A stretch of DNA of 64,000 nt from Mycobacterium lehmannii (GTDB lineage: Bacteria; Actinomycetota; Actinomycetes; Mycobacteriales; Mycobacteriaceae). Below are positions 1 to 8,316 of the stretch, piece after piece (the stretch's first letter is position 1; each line of letters starts with the position of its first letter). The notes beneath the pieces were generated by a model. It saw only the letters and a program-made list of their open reading frames with translations. It did no database searches and was not told the origin of the DNA. The stretch lies in NCBI RefSeq assembly GCF_002245535.1, contig NZ_NKCN01000002.1, forward strand, positions 366,078-430,077, written 5' to 3'. A program made the translations under genes and the position numbers.

Positions 1-915
1 AAGTCGTGCGACGTGATGCCCGAAAGTTTGACGGCGCGACGCAATCTCTCGTTCATCAATCCGGATGCCCGGGGGACCACGCACACCATGAACATGGGCA
101 TGCAGATGCTCAAGCCCGGCGAGATCGCCTATGCGCACCGCCATACCATGGCAGCGCTGCGGTTCGCTATTCAAGGCGGCCCCGGCCTGATTACTGTGGT
201 GGACGGCGAGCCGTGCCAAATGGAGGACTACGACCTCGTCTTAACCCCTCGCTGGACATGGCACGACCACGAGAACGCCACTTCGGAGAACGTCGTGTGG
301 CTCGACGTGCTCGATATCGGATTGGTGCTCGGACTCAATGTGCCCTTCTATGAGTCCTACGGCGAGAAGCGCCAACCTCAACGCGACGAGCCGGGAGAGC
401 ATCTCGCCGACCGCGGGGGCCTGCTGCGCCCTGCGTGGGAGCAGGTCAAGACGGCGAACTTTCCATTCCGCTATCCCTGGCGCGACGTCGAGCGGCAGCT
501 CCAGCGGATGGCGGGCCTTGCGGGCAGTCCCTACGACGGCGTCGTCCTGCGGTATGCCAACCCCGTCACAGGCGGATCGACCATGCCGACGCTCGATTGT
601 TGGGTGCAATTGCTGCGGCCCGGCCAGCGGACCGACGCCCATCGCCACACGTCGAGTGCCGTGTACTTCGTCGTGCGTGGCGAAGGGACAACGGTCGTCG
701 ACGACGTGGAACTTGACTGGGGGCCCCACGACAGTTTCGCGGTGCCCAACTGGAGCACCCATCACTTCGTCAACCGGTCGACGGAAGATGCCGTGCTGTT
801 CTCGGTCAACGACATCCCCACACTCAAGGCGCTCGATCTGTACTACGAAGAGCCCGAGCTGTCATTGGGGGCGCACCCGTTTCCCCCAGTCCCCGCCAAC
901 CTCCGAGCCCGCTGA
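1..915 (+). CDS. Gentisate 1,2-dioxygenase-like bicupin, 5' end outside window
   Basis: The reading frame is open to the first base, so the N-terminus lies to the left; the first in-window starts (GTG 13, ATG 16) are probably internal. Two cupin domains are visible: HRHT with a following WTWHDH motif in the first half, and DAHRHT with a THHF motif in the second. This layout is that of gentisate 1,2-dioxygenase and related Fe(II) ring-cleaving bicupins, which open gentisate or 1-hydroxy-2-naphthoate/salicylate-type rings. Those proteins are usually about 350 residues, so some 50 residues are probably missing. The substrate cannot be read from sequence. It ends 18 nt before the hydratase-aldolase gene and is probably cotranscribed with it. 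Confidence 0.8.
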   Translation, partial: KSCDVMPESLTARRNLSFINPDARGTTHTMNMGMQMLKPGEIAYAHRHTMAALRFAIQGGPGLITVVDGEPCQMEDYDLVLTPRWTWHDHENATSENVVWLDVLDIGLVLGLNVPFYESYGEKRQPQRDEPGEHLADRGGLLRPAWEQVKTANFPFRYPWRDVERQLQRMAGLAGSPYDGVVLRYANPVTGGSTMPTLDCWVQLLRPGQRTDAHRHTSSAVYFVVRGEGTTVVDDVELDWGPHDSFAVPNWSTHHFVNRSTEDAVLFSVNDIPTLKALDLYYEEPELSLGAHPFPPVPANLRAR

Positions 916-933
916 CGTTTCACCGGAAAGGTA

Positions 934-1938
934 ATGCCTGTGCCTGACACGAAGTTGACTGTTGATGACATCACCGGGGTCGTCGGCATCATTCCTACAC
1001 CCTCCATCCCGACGGCCAACCAGCCCGACACAACATTCTCCGTGGACCTCGACGAGGCGGCGACGCTTGCCGACTCGATGGTCCGCGGCGGGGTCGACGT
1101 GCTCATGACCACAGGCACCTTCGGCGAATGTGCCTCGCTGACATGGGACGAGTTGCAAAGCTTCGTCGCCACCGTGGTCGATGCCGTCGCGGGCAGAATC
1201 CCGGTTTTCGCTGGAGCGACGACGCTAAACACCCGCGATACGATCACTCGAGGTCGTCGCCTCGGCGAGCTCGGCGCCGACGGTTTGTTCGTCGGTCGTC
1301 CGATGTGGCTGCCCCTCGATGACGCCGGAATTGTGCGCTTCTATCGCGATGTGGCCGAGGCATTGCCGAACCTTGCACTGGTGGTCTACGACAACCCGGG
1401 CGCCTTCAAGGGAAAGATCGGGACCCCGGCATACGAGGCGCTTAGCCAGATACCACAGGTTGTCGCTGCCAAGCATCTCGGACTGCTCAGTGGCTCCGCC
1501 TTCCTCTCCGACCTCCGCGCCGTCGGCGGTCGTGTGCGGCTACTGCCGCTTGAGACCGACTGGTACTACTTTGCCCGGCTATTCCCAGAGGAGGTCACCG
1601 CCTGCTGGTCGGGCAATGTGGCCTGCGGCCCTGCGCCGGTAACCCACTTGCGCGACTTAATCCGAGCCCGCCGCTGGGACGACTGCCAAACGCTCACCGA
1701 CGAACTCGAGGCCGCTCTCGAGACGCTCTACCCGGGCGGCAACTTCGCCGAATTCCTCAAATACAGCATCCAGATCGACAACGCCCAATTCCAGGCGGCC
1801 GGCTTTATGCGCACCGGGCCCACCCGACCGCCGTACACCGAAGTGCCGGAGTCTTACTTGACTGGAGGGCGCGAGGCCGGCAAGAACTGGGCCGCACTCC
1901 AGCAGCGCTATGCGTCACTTACCGTCTCGAACCACTGA
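934..1938 (+). CDS. Hydratase-aldolase (DapA superfamily, NahE/PhdG/PhdJ type)
   Basis: A 334-residue class I aldolase of the dihydrodipicolinate synthase fold. The Schiff-base lysine is about K180 (VVAAKHLG) and the catalytic tyrosine about Y152 (VVYDNP); the TTGTFGE segment near residues 59-65 is typical of trans-o-hydroxybenzylidenepyruvate hydratase-aldolases. Such enzymes hydrate and cleave the benzylidenepyruvate-type product formed after extradiol cleavage of dihydroxylated bicyclic or polycyclic aromatics, giving an aromatic aldehyde and pyruvate. An extradiol dioxygenase follows within 20 nt, matching consecutive pathway steps. ATG 934 has a GGAAAGG ribosome binding site. The exact ring system is not determined. 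Confidence 0.85.
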   Translation: MPVPDTKLTVDDITGVVGIIPTPSIPTANQPDTTFSVDLDEAATLADSMVRGGVDVLMTTGTFGECASLTWDELQSFVATVVDAVAGRIPVFAGATTLNTRDTITRGRRLGELGADGLFVGRPMWLPLDDAGIVRFYRDVAEALPNLALVVYDNPGAFKGKIGTPAYEALSQIPQVVAAKHLGLLSGSAFLSDLRAVGGRVRLLPLETDWYYFARLFPEEVTACWSGNVACGPAPVTHLRDLIRARRWDDCQTLTDELEAALETLYPGGNFAEFLKYSIQIDNAQFQAAGFMRTGPTRPPYTEVPESYLTGGREAGKNWAALQQRYASLTVSNH

Positions 1939-1956
1939 ATCGCCCGAGGACAGCAC

Positions 1957-2847
1957 ATGTTGGTGAAGGCGTTGGGTTATGTGGGTGTGGAGTCTCCGGA
2001 TGCGAAGGAGTGGTTGGAGTTCGGTCCGGAGGTTTTGGGGATGGAGGCGGTGGAGTCGGCCAGTGGGTCGGTTCTGTTGCGGATTGATGACGTCGATCAC
2101 CGGTTGGCTGTGCATCACGGGGAGCGCAACCGGATGTTGTATGCGGGTTGGGATGTGGGCAGCGAGGAGGCGCTGGAGGCTGCCGGGGAGTTGCTGGATC
2201 AGCAGGGTATTGGGTTTGAGGTGGGGACCGAGGAGGACTGCGCCTCCCGCGGTGTGTTGGGCTTTTTGACGCTGTCGGATCCTTCGGGGTTGCGTCATGA
2301 GTTGTTTTACGGTCAGAAGGTGGTGCCGGGTTCCTTCCGGCCCGGTCGTGCGATGTCGGGGTTCGTCACCGGTGCGCAGGGGTTGGGTCATGTGGTGCTG
2401 GCGACGCCGGACCTCGCGCAGGCCGACCGGTTTTTGCGGGGGGTGTTGGGGTTTAAGAAGAGCGATGAGATTTACACCTTTATCGATCTGTGGTTCTACC
2501 ACTGCAACCCGCGCCATCACAGCATCGCGTTGACTCCGATGCCGGGTGTGCGGGGACTGCACCACGTGATGGTCGAGGTGCAAAGTTTTGATGACGTGGG
2601 GATGGCCTATGACCTGTGCATGTCGCGCAACATTCCGCTGAGCATGACGTTGGGGCGCCATGTCAACGATCGGATGGTGTCGTTCTACGTCCGAACACCC
2701 AGCGGGTTTGACCTTGAGTACGGCTGGGACGGGGCCACTGTCGATGACGAAACCTGGACAGTCGCCCAGTACGACCGACCCAGTGTTTGGGGCCACCAAA
2801 TGGTCGCCCAAACACCACCAGGAGCACTCGAAGCCGCAACAACATGA
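1957..2847 (+). CDS. Type I extradiol dioxygenase, copy 1
   Basis: A 296-residue two-domain vicinal-oxygen-chelate dioxygenase of the BphC/PhdF/HsaC kind, cleaving a catecholic ring next to one hydroxyl. Fe(II) ligands are visible as H145 (GLGHVVLA), H202/H203 (GLHHVMVEV) and E254 (SGFDLEYG); second-sphere H187/H188, H235 and Y244 are also present, so it should be active. It is nearly identical to the gene at 53568-54458, with 10 residue differences in 296. Most of the gene is rich in TTG, GTG and GGG codons, unlike its neighbours, whereas the last 100 nt look normal. It lies between a hydratase-aldolase and an SCP2 protein. Confidence 0.9.
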   Translation: MLVKALGYVGVESPDAKEWLEFGPEVLGMEAVESASGSVLLRIDDVDHRLAVHHGERNRMLYAGWDVGSEEALEAAGELLDQQGIGFEVGTEEDCASRGVLGFLTLSDPSGLRHELFYGQKVVPGSFRPGRAMSGFVTGAQGLGHVVLATPDLAQADRFLRGVLGFKKSDEIYTFIDLWFYHCNPRHHSIALTPMPGVRGLHHVMVEVQSFDDVGMAYDLCMSRNIPLSMTLGRHVNDRMVSFYVRTPSGFDLEYGWDGATVDDETWTVAQYDRPSVWGHQMVAQTPPGALEAATT

Positions 2848-2893
2848 ACGGCTCGACAGAAGAGACGACGAAAAACGATCATATGGAGGTGAA

Positions 2894-3280
2894 ATGGCGA
2901 TCCAGTTCCTGACCGACGACTGGGCGACTGCGGTGACCGACGCTGCCAATGCCGACGAGAAGTTCCGCATTGCAGCGAAGGGACATGACGTGCTGCTCCG
3001 CGTATCTGTGTCGCAGAGCCCGGCCAACGATGACTACTACATGCATTTCTCTGACGGGTCGCTCATCGTCGGTATCGGGTCGCCACCGCGCACGCCCGAC
3101 GTGGATGCCGAGCTCAGCTACGAAACGAACGTCGAGCTGTCTCGGGGTGCCCTCAACGGCCAGACTGCGGCCATGACCGGGCAGATGAAAGCCGTCGGCA
3201 ACATGATGAAAATGATGTCGATCGGAAAAGCCCAGGATCGGCTCGCAGAACTCGAGAGCGGCTTAGACATCGACTACTAG
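2894..3280 (+). CDS. SCP2 sterol-transfer-domain protein
   Basis: A 128-residue protein starting at ATG 2894 behind a clear GGAGGTG ribosome binding site (2885-2891); the open frame continues upstream, but those codons overlap the dioxygenase gene. The composition and layout (HFSDGSLIVGIG, then a helical end with MKAVGNMMKMM) fit a small SCP2-like fold that binds hydrophobic ligands. Such small proteins recur in mycobacterial steroid and aromatic clusters and may carry poorly soluble intermediates, although no role is proven. A second SCP2 protein lies at 16994-17392. Confidence 0.7.
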   Translation: MAIQFLTDDWATAVTDAANADEKFRIAAKGHDVLLRVSVSQSPANDDYYMHFSDGSLIVGIGSPPRTPDVDAELSYETNVELSRGALNGQTAAMTGQMKAVGNMMKMMSIGKAQDRLAELESGLDIDY

Positions 3281-3443
3281 CACGGATCGCGGCGCCTAAG
3301 TTGACTTCGCCCGAGGGGCGGGATTCCACGAACGGGTATGCATCACCGACCATTGACTCAAGTCCCACCCTGGGCGGTCCCGCGCGACCATACCGCCAAA
3401 AAAAGCCATTCCGAAGATCCTCAAACCAGATTGGACACGGCTC

Positions 3444-4535
3444 ATGACAACACGTACCAGCGAACTCGTTCCCAGTGACATGAAAGGGCTGTGGGGATTC
3501 GTGCCGGCCTGCTCGACGCCGGACGCCGCCGATGTCAACGCGGTCGACACGATCGACACCGATGCGCTGGCGTCTCTGGTTGATCGACTGGTTCGTGATG
3601 GTGTCGACGGCATCGTTACGACCGGCAGCGCCGGGGAGTCGCACACCCTTTCCGACGACGAATACCGCACGCTCATCACCACGGTCGTGGAGACGGTGAA
3701 CGCCCGAGTTCCGGTGTTCGTTGGCGCCAGTACGCTCAACACGCGCGACTCGATCCGACGCGCCCGCGTCATCGCCGACCTCGGGGCGGACGGGATCATG
3801 AGCGGACCGCCGATGTATTTGCCGCAGACGGCCGAGAACGCGGTCCAGTACTACAAAGACCTCGCCGAGGCCGTTCCGGAGCTGGCGATTATGATCTACC
3901 AGAACCCGCACGCGTTCCGCATCACATTGCCGCCCGGTGCATTCAGGGAGCTGGCCCAGATTCGCAATATCGTTGCGCTCAAGCAGACCTCGATGGACAT
4001 CTTCAATGTGATCGGCGCAATCAAAGCGGTCAAGGACAAGATGTCGGTCCTCGTCTTGGACCAGTTGATGTACCCCGCAATGATGTTCGGCGCTGCCGGA
4101 GCGTGGAGCATCGACGTATGCATGGGCCCCTGGCCCGCGCTTTCGCTGCGCGATGCATGCCAGCGTGGCGACTGGACAGAGGCCGCGACCATCGCCGACC
4201 AGATGCAGGCGCCATTTCGAACGCTGGGCCTGACTATGGAGGACTTCCAAGCCATGCAGTCCGCCTGGTGGAAGATCGCAATCGACACTGCGGGCTATGG
4301 GCGTGCCGGGGCTGCTCGGCCGCCCTTCGTTCACATACCGCAGACCGTCGTCGACTCCGCCCACCGCTACGGTGAACGCTGGGCAGGAGTTGCGGAGCGC
4401 TACCACCGATCAAGGGAAGCCGCCGGGCTGCCGCCTGCCGCGGCGAACGGCGCCCCCGCCTCGTCATCGACGCCGGGGAATAACCTCCAGGGCGACCTGC
4501 CGACCACCCCGCCACCTAAGCGTCTAGGTCTGTAG
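3444..4535 (+). CDS. Second hydratase-aldolase (DapA superfamily)
   Basis: A 363-residue paralogue of the protein at 934-1938, with identically placed catalytic residues: K180 (IVALKQTS) and Y152 (MIYQNP). TTGSAGE replaces TTGTFGE in the phosphate/pyruvate-binding loop. The family hydrates and retro-aldol-cleaves ring-opened benzylidenepyruvates to aldehyde plus pyruvate. Two divergent copies beside one extradiol dioxygenase suggest two successive rounds of ring removal, as in the PhdG/PhdJ pair of phenanthrene catabolism. A Pro/Ala/Ser-rich tail of about 40 residues after GLPP is not part of the fold. No strong ribosome binding site is seen before ATG 3444. Confidence 0.82.
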   Translation: MTTRTSELVPSDMKGLWGFVPACSTPDAADVNAVDTIDTDALASLVDRLVRDGVDGIVTTGSAGESHTLSDDEYRTLITTVVETVNARVPVFVGASTLNTRDSIRRARVIADLGADGIMSGPPMYLPQTAENAVQYYKDLAEAVPELAIMIYQNPHAFRITLPPGAFRELAQIRNIVALKQTSMDIFNVIGAIKAVKDKMSVLVLDQLMYPAMMFGAAGAWSIDVCMGPWPALSLRDACQRGDWTEAATIADQMQAPFRTLGLTMEDFQAMQSAWWKIAIDTAGYGRAGAARPPFVHIPQTVVDSAHRYGERWAGVAERYHRSREAAGLPPAAANGAPASSSTPGNNLQGDLPTTPPPKRLGL

Positions 4536-5240
4536 CCAACGTCGCCAGCCCACTCAGCACCGGCTGAACTTCGGGATGGACTGCCAAGCCGAGCACTGCG
4601 ACGGTGGCTAGGTGGATCAATGCCGCCTGCTCGCGCCCACCGAACTGGTGAGCGATGACGGGTCAGCCAGTCACGATTGTGATCGAGGGCACCGTCAGGA
4701 TAGCAGGTCGCACCCGACCCAACGCGTCGCCGAGCACCCAGATGTGCGGCGTAACAAGCATTTTCGCCGCCGTGCCGCGGCGAGCATGTCACAAACCACA
4801 AGCGCCACGGGCGGGCTGCCAGGGACCATGCCGGCGATCACTCGGAGATGTCCGAACCCATACGCCCGACAATCGTCAACGCCTGCCGACCCGGGGGAGT
4901 GGAGCCGGCTAACGTCCGCAACCGGAGGGTTTGTCGGCTTCGCCGCGGACAATAGCGGCGACGACCGCCGCGAGCCTTTTCTGTTCTAGAGCCCCGCGGC
5001 CGAATGCTCCCAGCAAGGCACCGACAGCACGACGACATCGCCACAGGCCTCGGCTAGACCGGCTGGGCGGTCCCGGCGCAAAGTCAAGTCGGTCAACGAG
5101 ATCAACACGTCCCAGTCGCGATCTTGCTTGGCCTGCCGCAGCCTGTCGAACGCGTCGTAAATGCCTGATTCGTAAGCACTTAGCGTGATCTCGTCTAAAT
5201 GAGGTGACGCGTCCGGCGCCCTGGTATCGCGCATCGGCTA
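4536..5240 (-). other. Non-coding stretch with decayed minus-strand coding remnant
   Basis: No intact gene is visible. On the minus strand, pieces in different frames look protein-like: one from 5234 to 4986 (begins MRDTRAPDASPHLDE), a continuation in another frame at about 5000-4909 (LAAVVAAIVRGEADKPS), and a final piece ending at about 4522 (VLSGLATLATDLDA). This would fit a single gene broken by frameshifts, but I do not recognise its family. It separates the left hydratase-aldolase run from the duplicated RHO beta promoter. Confidence 0.25.
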
Positions 5241-5323
5241 AAGCCGCCACGTGTGCCGTGGGGCTGGTTCTGTGGGCTTGCTGTGGGAGCCGTTTTGGTC
5301 TCGCTTGATTCGGAGATGGCGTC

Positions 5324-5352
5324 TTGACGGGCCGGTGTGACGTATCTAGCAT
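5324..5352 (+). promoter_or_regulatory. Promoter of RHO beta copy A
   Basis: A -35 TTGACG at 5324-5329 and a -10 TAGCAT at 5347-5352 are separated by exactly 17 nt. The duplicated copy keeps both elements at the same spacing (10225-10253), which supports function. The inferred start of transcription is about 5359, leaving a leader of roughly 70 nt. Confidence 0.6.
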
Positions 5353-5372
5353 TCTCTACAGCGGAGGACGCA

Positions 5373-5385
5373 TCTGTTCAGCAGA
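5373..5385 (+). promoter_or_regulatory. Palindrome TCTG-N5-CAGA in RHO beta leader, copy A
   Basis: TCTGTTCAGCAGA has perfect 4-bp arms and lies about 15 nt after the inferred transcription start. The same core with the same spacing occurs before the class II aldolase unit (51428-51442) and the AraC-type gene (57560-57574). It is a candidate operator, but the short arms keep confidence moderate. Confidence 0.4.
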
Positions 5386-5426
5386 ATAGAGCGAGTGTTG
5401 GCGGGTTGATCGAGGAGTTCGGTGTG

Positions 5427-5936
5427 ATGAACGCGGTCGGGGTTGATCGGGATACCCGTGAGGCTGTCGAGGCGTTCATGTTCCGGGAGGCGGAGCTACT
5501 CGATGGGGGGCAGTTCCGGGAATGGTTGGGTCTGCTCGACCCCGACATCCGGTATGTGGTTCCGGTGCGTACCACGAGGGAGGACTCCGCGGGTTGGGTC
5601 GGCGCGATCGCGCACTGGAACGACGACTACACGGGCTTGGAGATGCGGGTCCTGCGCAGCGAAACGGACTTCTCGTGGGCCGAGTCGCCTCGGTCGCGGA
5701 CCCGGCACTTCGTGTCCAACATCCGCACGACTGCCGGACCGGGGACTGATGGGTTGACCGTGCGCTCGAACCTGTTGTTCTTTCGCAGCCGCGGAGATAG
5801 CGGCCGCTGGGAGTTGCTCTCGGCCGAACGCGTCGACGTGTTGCGCCGGTCCGACGATTCGCTGCGGCTGGCTCGGCGTGAGGTGTTGCTCGACCACTCG
5901 ACGTTGCCCATCGACAACCTGTCGGTATTCCTGTAG
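5427..5936 (+). CDS. RHO beta subunit, orphan copy (no alpha partner)
   Basis: A 169-residue beta subunit of an aromatic-ring-hydroxylating dioxygenase (cystatin-like fold, structural partner of the catalytic alpha subunit in an alpha3beta3 hexamer). Family hallmarks are EAFMFREAELLD, WLGLLDPDIRY, a central HWNDDY and SRTRHFVSNI. ATG 5427 is chosen because GAGGAG (5412-5417) sits 9 nt upstream; GTG 5424 is an alternative. It differs from the beta at 10329-10838 at 7 of 169 residues. In the copy an alpha gene follows, but here only an alpha start remnant survives before a flavoprotein gene, so this beta must assemble with an alpha encoded elsewhere or be idle. Confidence 0.88.
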   Translation: MNAVGVDRDTREAVEAFMFREAELLDGGQFREWLGLLDPDIRYVVPVRTTREDSAGWVGAIAHWNDDYTGLEMRVLRSETDFSWAESPRSRTRHFVSNIRTTAGPGTDGLTVRSNLLFFRSRGDSGRWELLSAERVDVLRRSDDSLRLARREVLLDHSTLPIDNLSVFL

Positions 5937-5996
5937 AGCCAGCTCCCCTCACCACCTCCGCGTGGATATCGCCAATTCCAGAAAGGGCCCGACCAT

Positions 5997-6050
5997 ATGA
6001 CCACCGAAACAACCGAGACGGATTTGATCGAGATGTTGGTGAAGGCGTGA
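5997..6050 (+). pseudogene. 17-codon chimeric remnant: RHO alpha start joined to extradiol dioxygenase start
   Basis: The frame encodes 17 residues, MTTETTETDLIEMLVKA, then TGA. Its first six codons (MTTETT) match the start of the RHO alpha gene at 10899. Its last five codons, ATGTTGGTGAAGGCG, are identical base for base to the start of the extradiol dioxygenase at 1957. The stop overlaps the GTG start of the flavoprotein (GTGA at 6047-6050). It looks like a rearrangement scar that kept a good ribosome binding site and may now work as a translated leader coupling ribosomes into the flavoprotein gene. Confidence 0.6.
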
Positions 6051-7834
6051 CTGGCGTTTTGGGCAGTGACCTGGATGTGTCAGTCCAAGAATGCGACGTC
6101 TTGGTAGTGGGTGGGGGAATTGGCGGAGTGCGGGCAGCGCTACGGGCCGCGGAGTTGGGGTCGTCGGTAATTCTGGTGGAGAAAGCGGTGGTGTCTCGGG
6201 CAGGGCCGATGACGTATGTCCACAGCCAATACGCCCCTGATCACCGGGTGCAGGGTGAGGAGATGACGGAGTGGGCGCGCGAGTTCGTGGTGGGCAGCAA
6301 TTATTTGGCCGATCAGGATTGGGTGCAGCAGTACATAGCCGAGGCCTATGACAGGGTTAACGAGCAGATCGAGTGGGGTGTGCCCTATTCCACTCATGAG
6401 GATGGGTCGCTGAAGTATGTGACGGTCCGCGGCCACAACCTTGGCACGACGCTGGGTGTGGATGGTCGCGTGTGTATGGAGATCCTCAAGGAGAGGATGA
6501 AAGCGGCGGGGGTGCGACTGTTCGAGCGGGTCGATGTGATTGATCTGCTGACCACCGACGGGTGTCGGCCCACCGCTGGTGCGGTGTGTGGTGCGGTGGG
6601 GGTAAATGTTGTCACTGGCCAGTGTCATGTCTTCACGGCGGGCAGCGTCATCCTCAACACCGGCCCTTGGTACCCCAAGCTGCATTACGCGTTCGCCGAC
6701 CATTGCAGCGGGGAAGGTCATGTGGCGGCCTGGCGAGTGGGTGCTGAGTTCGCCGGCATGGAATTCGGCCAGTTCGCTGCCTGGAGTTACTTCAATCGGT
6801 CATTCTTCACACCGGGTCAAGCCAAGATTCAGGGGATCGGTGGCAAGTTCTGCAACGCGGCGGGCGAGTACTTCATGGACCGCTATGACCCGATCTGGGG
6901 CGATAAGGGCGGGTTGTTCACCATCGCGCGCGCGATCATGACCGAGATGGTCGAGGGCCGAGGGCCGTGCTATCTCGACTTGCGTCACGTACCACAGGCG
7001 GATCTAGAGGTGCTGTATGAAGTGTCTCCGACGGTGCGGCGCGCCTTTACCGAGTTTGAGGTCGATCCCTCCACTGACCTGCTGGAGGTGACCCCGTTCA
7101 TCGTGCTCGGCACGAGCAGCACCAGCGGTCCCACGATCGACCTGGACGGAGCCACCACAGTGCCCGGCCTGTACGCGGCCGGGTATGGCACGGCGTGTCC
7201 GCATTTGATGTCGGGAATTTCTGGCAGCGGGATCTCGAGCTTCTCGGCTGTTGCGGGGTACCGGGCGGGCACTGCGGCGGCGGCGCGCGGCGGTCACGCG
7301 GTAGCGCGCAGTGTGTGGGAGAACCAGGCACAGGAGAGCTTCGCTGAGTATTTCGCGCCGATGCGTCGGCTGCGGCAGGTCCGGCCGGTGGATGTGTGGA
7401 AAGCCATCGGCGAGGCGACGGCCAATCCGGCATTCGCATTGTTCAAGTCGGAGGCACGGATCGATTCAGCGCTCGCTGAGCTGTACCGGATCCGGGATCG
7501 GGTACTGCGTTACGTTTTCGCGCCGGACTATCAAGAACTTAAGAAGGCGCATGAGGTGCGCGCATACCTGACGTTGGCGATCATCACCTGTGAGGCGATG
7601 AAGCGGCGCACCGAAAGTCGCGGGGAGCTGTTTCGTATCGACTACCCCTACGCCGACAACGATGAGTGGCTGAAGTGGCTGCTCGTGCGCCGGGGCAGCG
7701 GCGGTGAATTCGATCTGCAGTTCAGCGAACGCGACCTGCCGATCCAGTCGTGGCCGGTGCAGGCCCCGCCCGGCCGCCATCCAAGTCCATATACCGTGCC
7801 GCAAGGCTACCGTGAGGAGGCGGCGGTTCAGTGA
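6047..7834 (+). CDS. FAD-dependent oxidoreductase, fumarate-reductase/AprA-like flavoprotein
   Basis: A 595-residue flavoprotein. Residues 19-26 carry the GGGIGG dinucleotide-binding motif, and a second FAD-contact region (GLYAAGYG, then GSGISSFSAVAGYRAG) lies near residues 375-408, as in fumarate reductase, succinate dehydrogenase and adenylylsulfate reductase alpha subunits. The C-terminal helical domain is also present. Translation probably starts at GTG 6047, overlapping the upstream 17-codon frame. The next gene, an overlapping two-cluster ferredoxin, is probably its electron-transfer subunit, an AprAB-like pairing. The substrate is unknown; within this cluster it might reduce or oxidise a ring-derived intermediate. 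Confidence 0.78.
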   Translation: MTGVLGSDLDVSVQECDVLVVGGGIGGVRAALRAAELGSSVILVEKAVVSRAGPMTYVHSQYAPDHRVQGEEMTEWAREFVVGSNYLADQDWVQQYIAEAYDRVNEQIEWGVPYSTHEDGSLKYVTVRGHNLGTTLGVDGRVCMEILKERMKAAGVRLFERVDVIDLLTTDGCRPTAGAVCGAVGVNVVTGQCHVFTAGSVILNTGPWYPKLHYAFADHCSGEGHVAAWRVGAEFAGMEFGQFAAWSYFNRSFFTPGQAKIQGIGGKFCNAAGEYFMDRYDPIWGDKGGLFTIARAIMTEMVEGRGPCYLDLRHVPQADLEVLYEVSPTVRRAFTEFEVDPSTDLLEVTPFIVLGTSSTSGPTIDLDGATTVPGLYAAGYGTACPHLMSGISGSGISSFSAVAGYRAGTAAAARGGHAVARSVWENQAQESFAEYFAPMRRLRQVRPVDVWKAIGEATANPAFALFKSEARIDSALAELYRIRDRVLRYVFAPDYQELKKAHEVRAYLTLAIITCEAMKRRTESRGELFRIDYPYADNDEWLKWLLVRRGSGGEFDLQFSERDLPIQSWPVQAPPGRHPSPYTVPQGYREEAAVQ

Positions 7835-8121
7835 TCGAAAGCATCGACGAAACAACGTGCGACGGGTGCAACGTCTGCATCGACAGCTGCCCAACCGGGG
7901 TGATCCGGCTGGTGGAGGGCGACGAACCGTGGGCCACGACCAAGTGGCGAGCCAAGATCATCTACCCCAACGACTGTCATTCCTGTCGGTTGTGCGCAAT
8001 CGATTGCCACGTGGACGCGATCGTTGTCAGCCACGCACTAGTGATCCCCGACCCCTTCCTCCCCGGCGTAGAGGCCCTCGACGGCAGCCGCGACGCTCCG
8101 CCCGACGAAAAGAAAACTTGA
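7831..8121 (+). CDS. Two-cluster [4Fe-4S] ferredoxin subunit, AprB-like
   Basis: A 96-residue iron-sulfur protein with two cluster motifs: C10, C13, C16, C20 (CDGCNVCIDSCP) and C49, C52, C55, C59 (CHSCRLCAIDCH). GTG 7831 overlaps the flavoprotein stop (GTGA) and follows a GAGGAGG ribosome binding site at 7814-7820, indicating translational coupling and a stable complex. The spacing and the tail of about 35 residues resemble adenylylsulfate reductase beta-like ferredoxins more than RHO ferredoxins. It is expected to pass electrons to or from the flavoprotein rather than to serve the RHO proteins, though this is inference. Confidence 0.82.
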   Translation: MIESIDETTCDGCNVCIDSCPTGVIRLVEGDEPWATTKWRAKIIYPNDCHSCRLCAIDCHVDAIVVSHALVIPDPFLPGVEALDGSRDAPPDEKKT

Positions 8122-8316
8122 TGTCCATCAGAACAGCGCAAGCCGGGTGTGTTCGGCGTCGGCAAGGTCCCGGCTACGGGGTCAGGCGATGATGACCGCC
8201 CGATGCGGCCGGCGCCGGATTCGGCACTTATCTGGCGGTCGCCGGGCGATCCTCCGATGACCCAGACATGGCTCCCACAAATCAACCGTTCCCCGCAGGA
8301 AAGTTAGGACTTCGGC

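Larger units (their letters stand above)
5250..6015 (+). repeat. Duplicated segment, copy A: promoter, RHO beta gene, RHO alpha start
   Basis: This stretch is highly similar to 10141-10917. The match covers the upstream region, the promoter, the palindrome at 5373-5385, the entire beta gene, the beta-alpha spacer with its AGAAAGGG ribosome binding site, and the first six codons of the RHO alpha gene. Copy B continues into a full alpha gene; copy A does not. Confidence 0.85.

Noticed and set aside
1915..3027. 370-codon minus-strand open frame, repeated at 53562-54467
   Set aside because: It is antisense to the extradiol dioxygenase in both copies; the copies share it only because the genes are near-identical.
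3153..4406. 417-codon minus-strand open frame
   Set aside because: It is a shadow of the second hydratase-aldolase, whose catalytic residues are intact.
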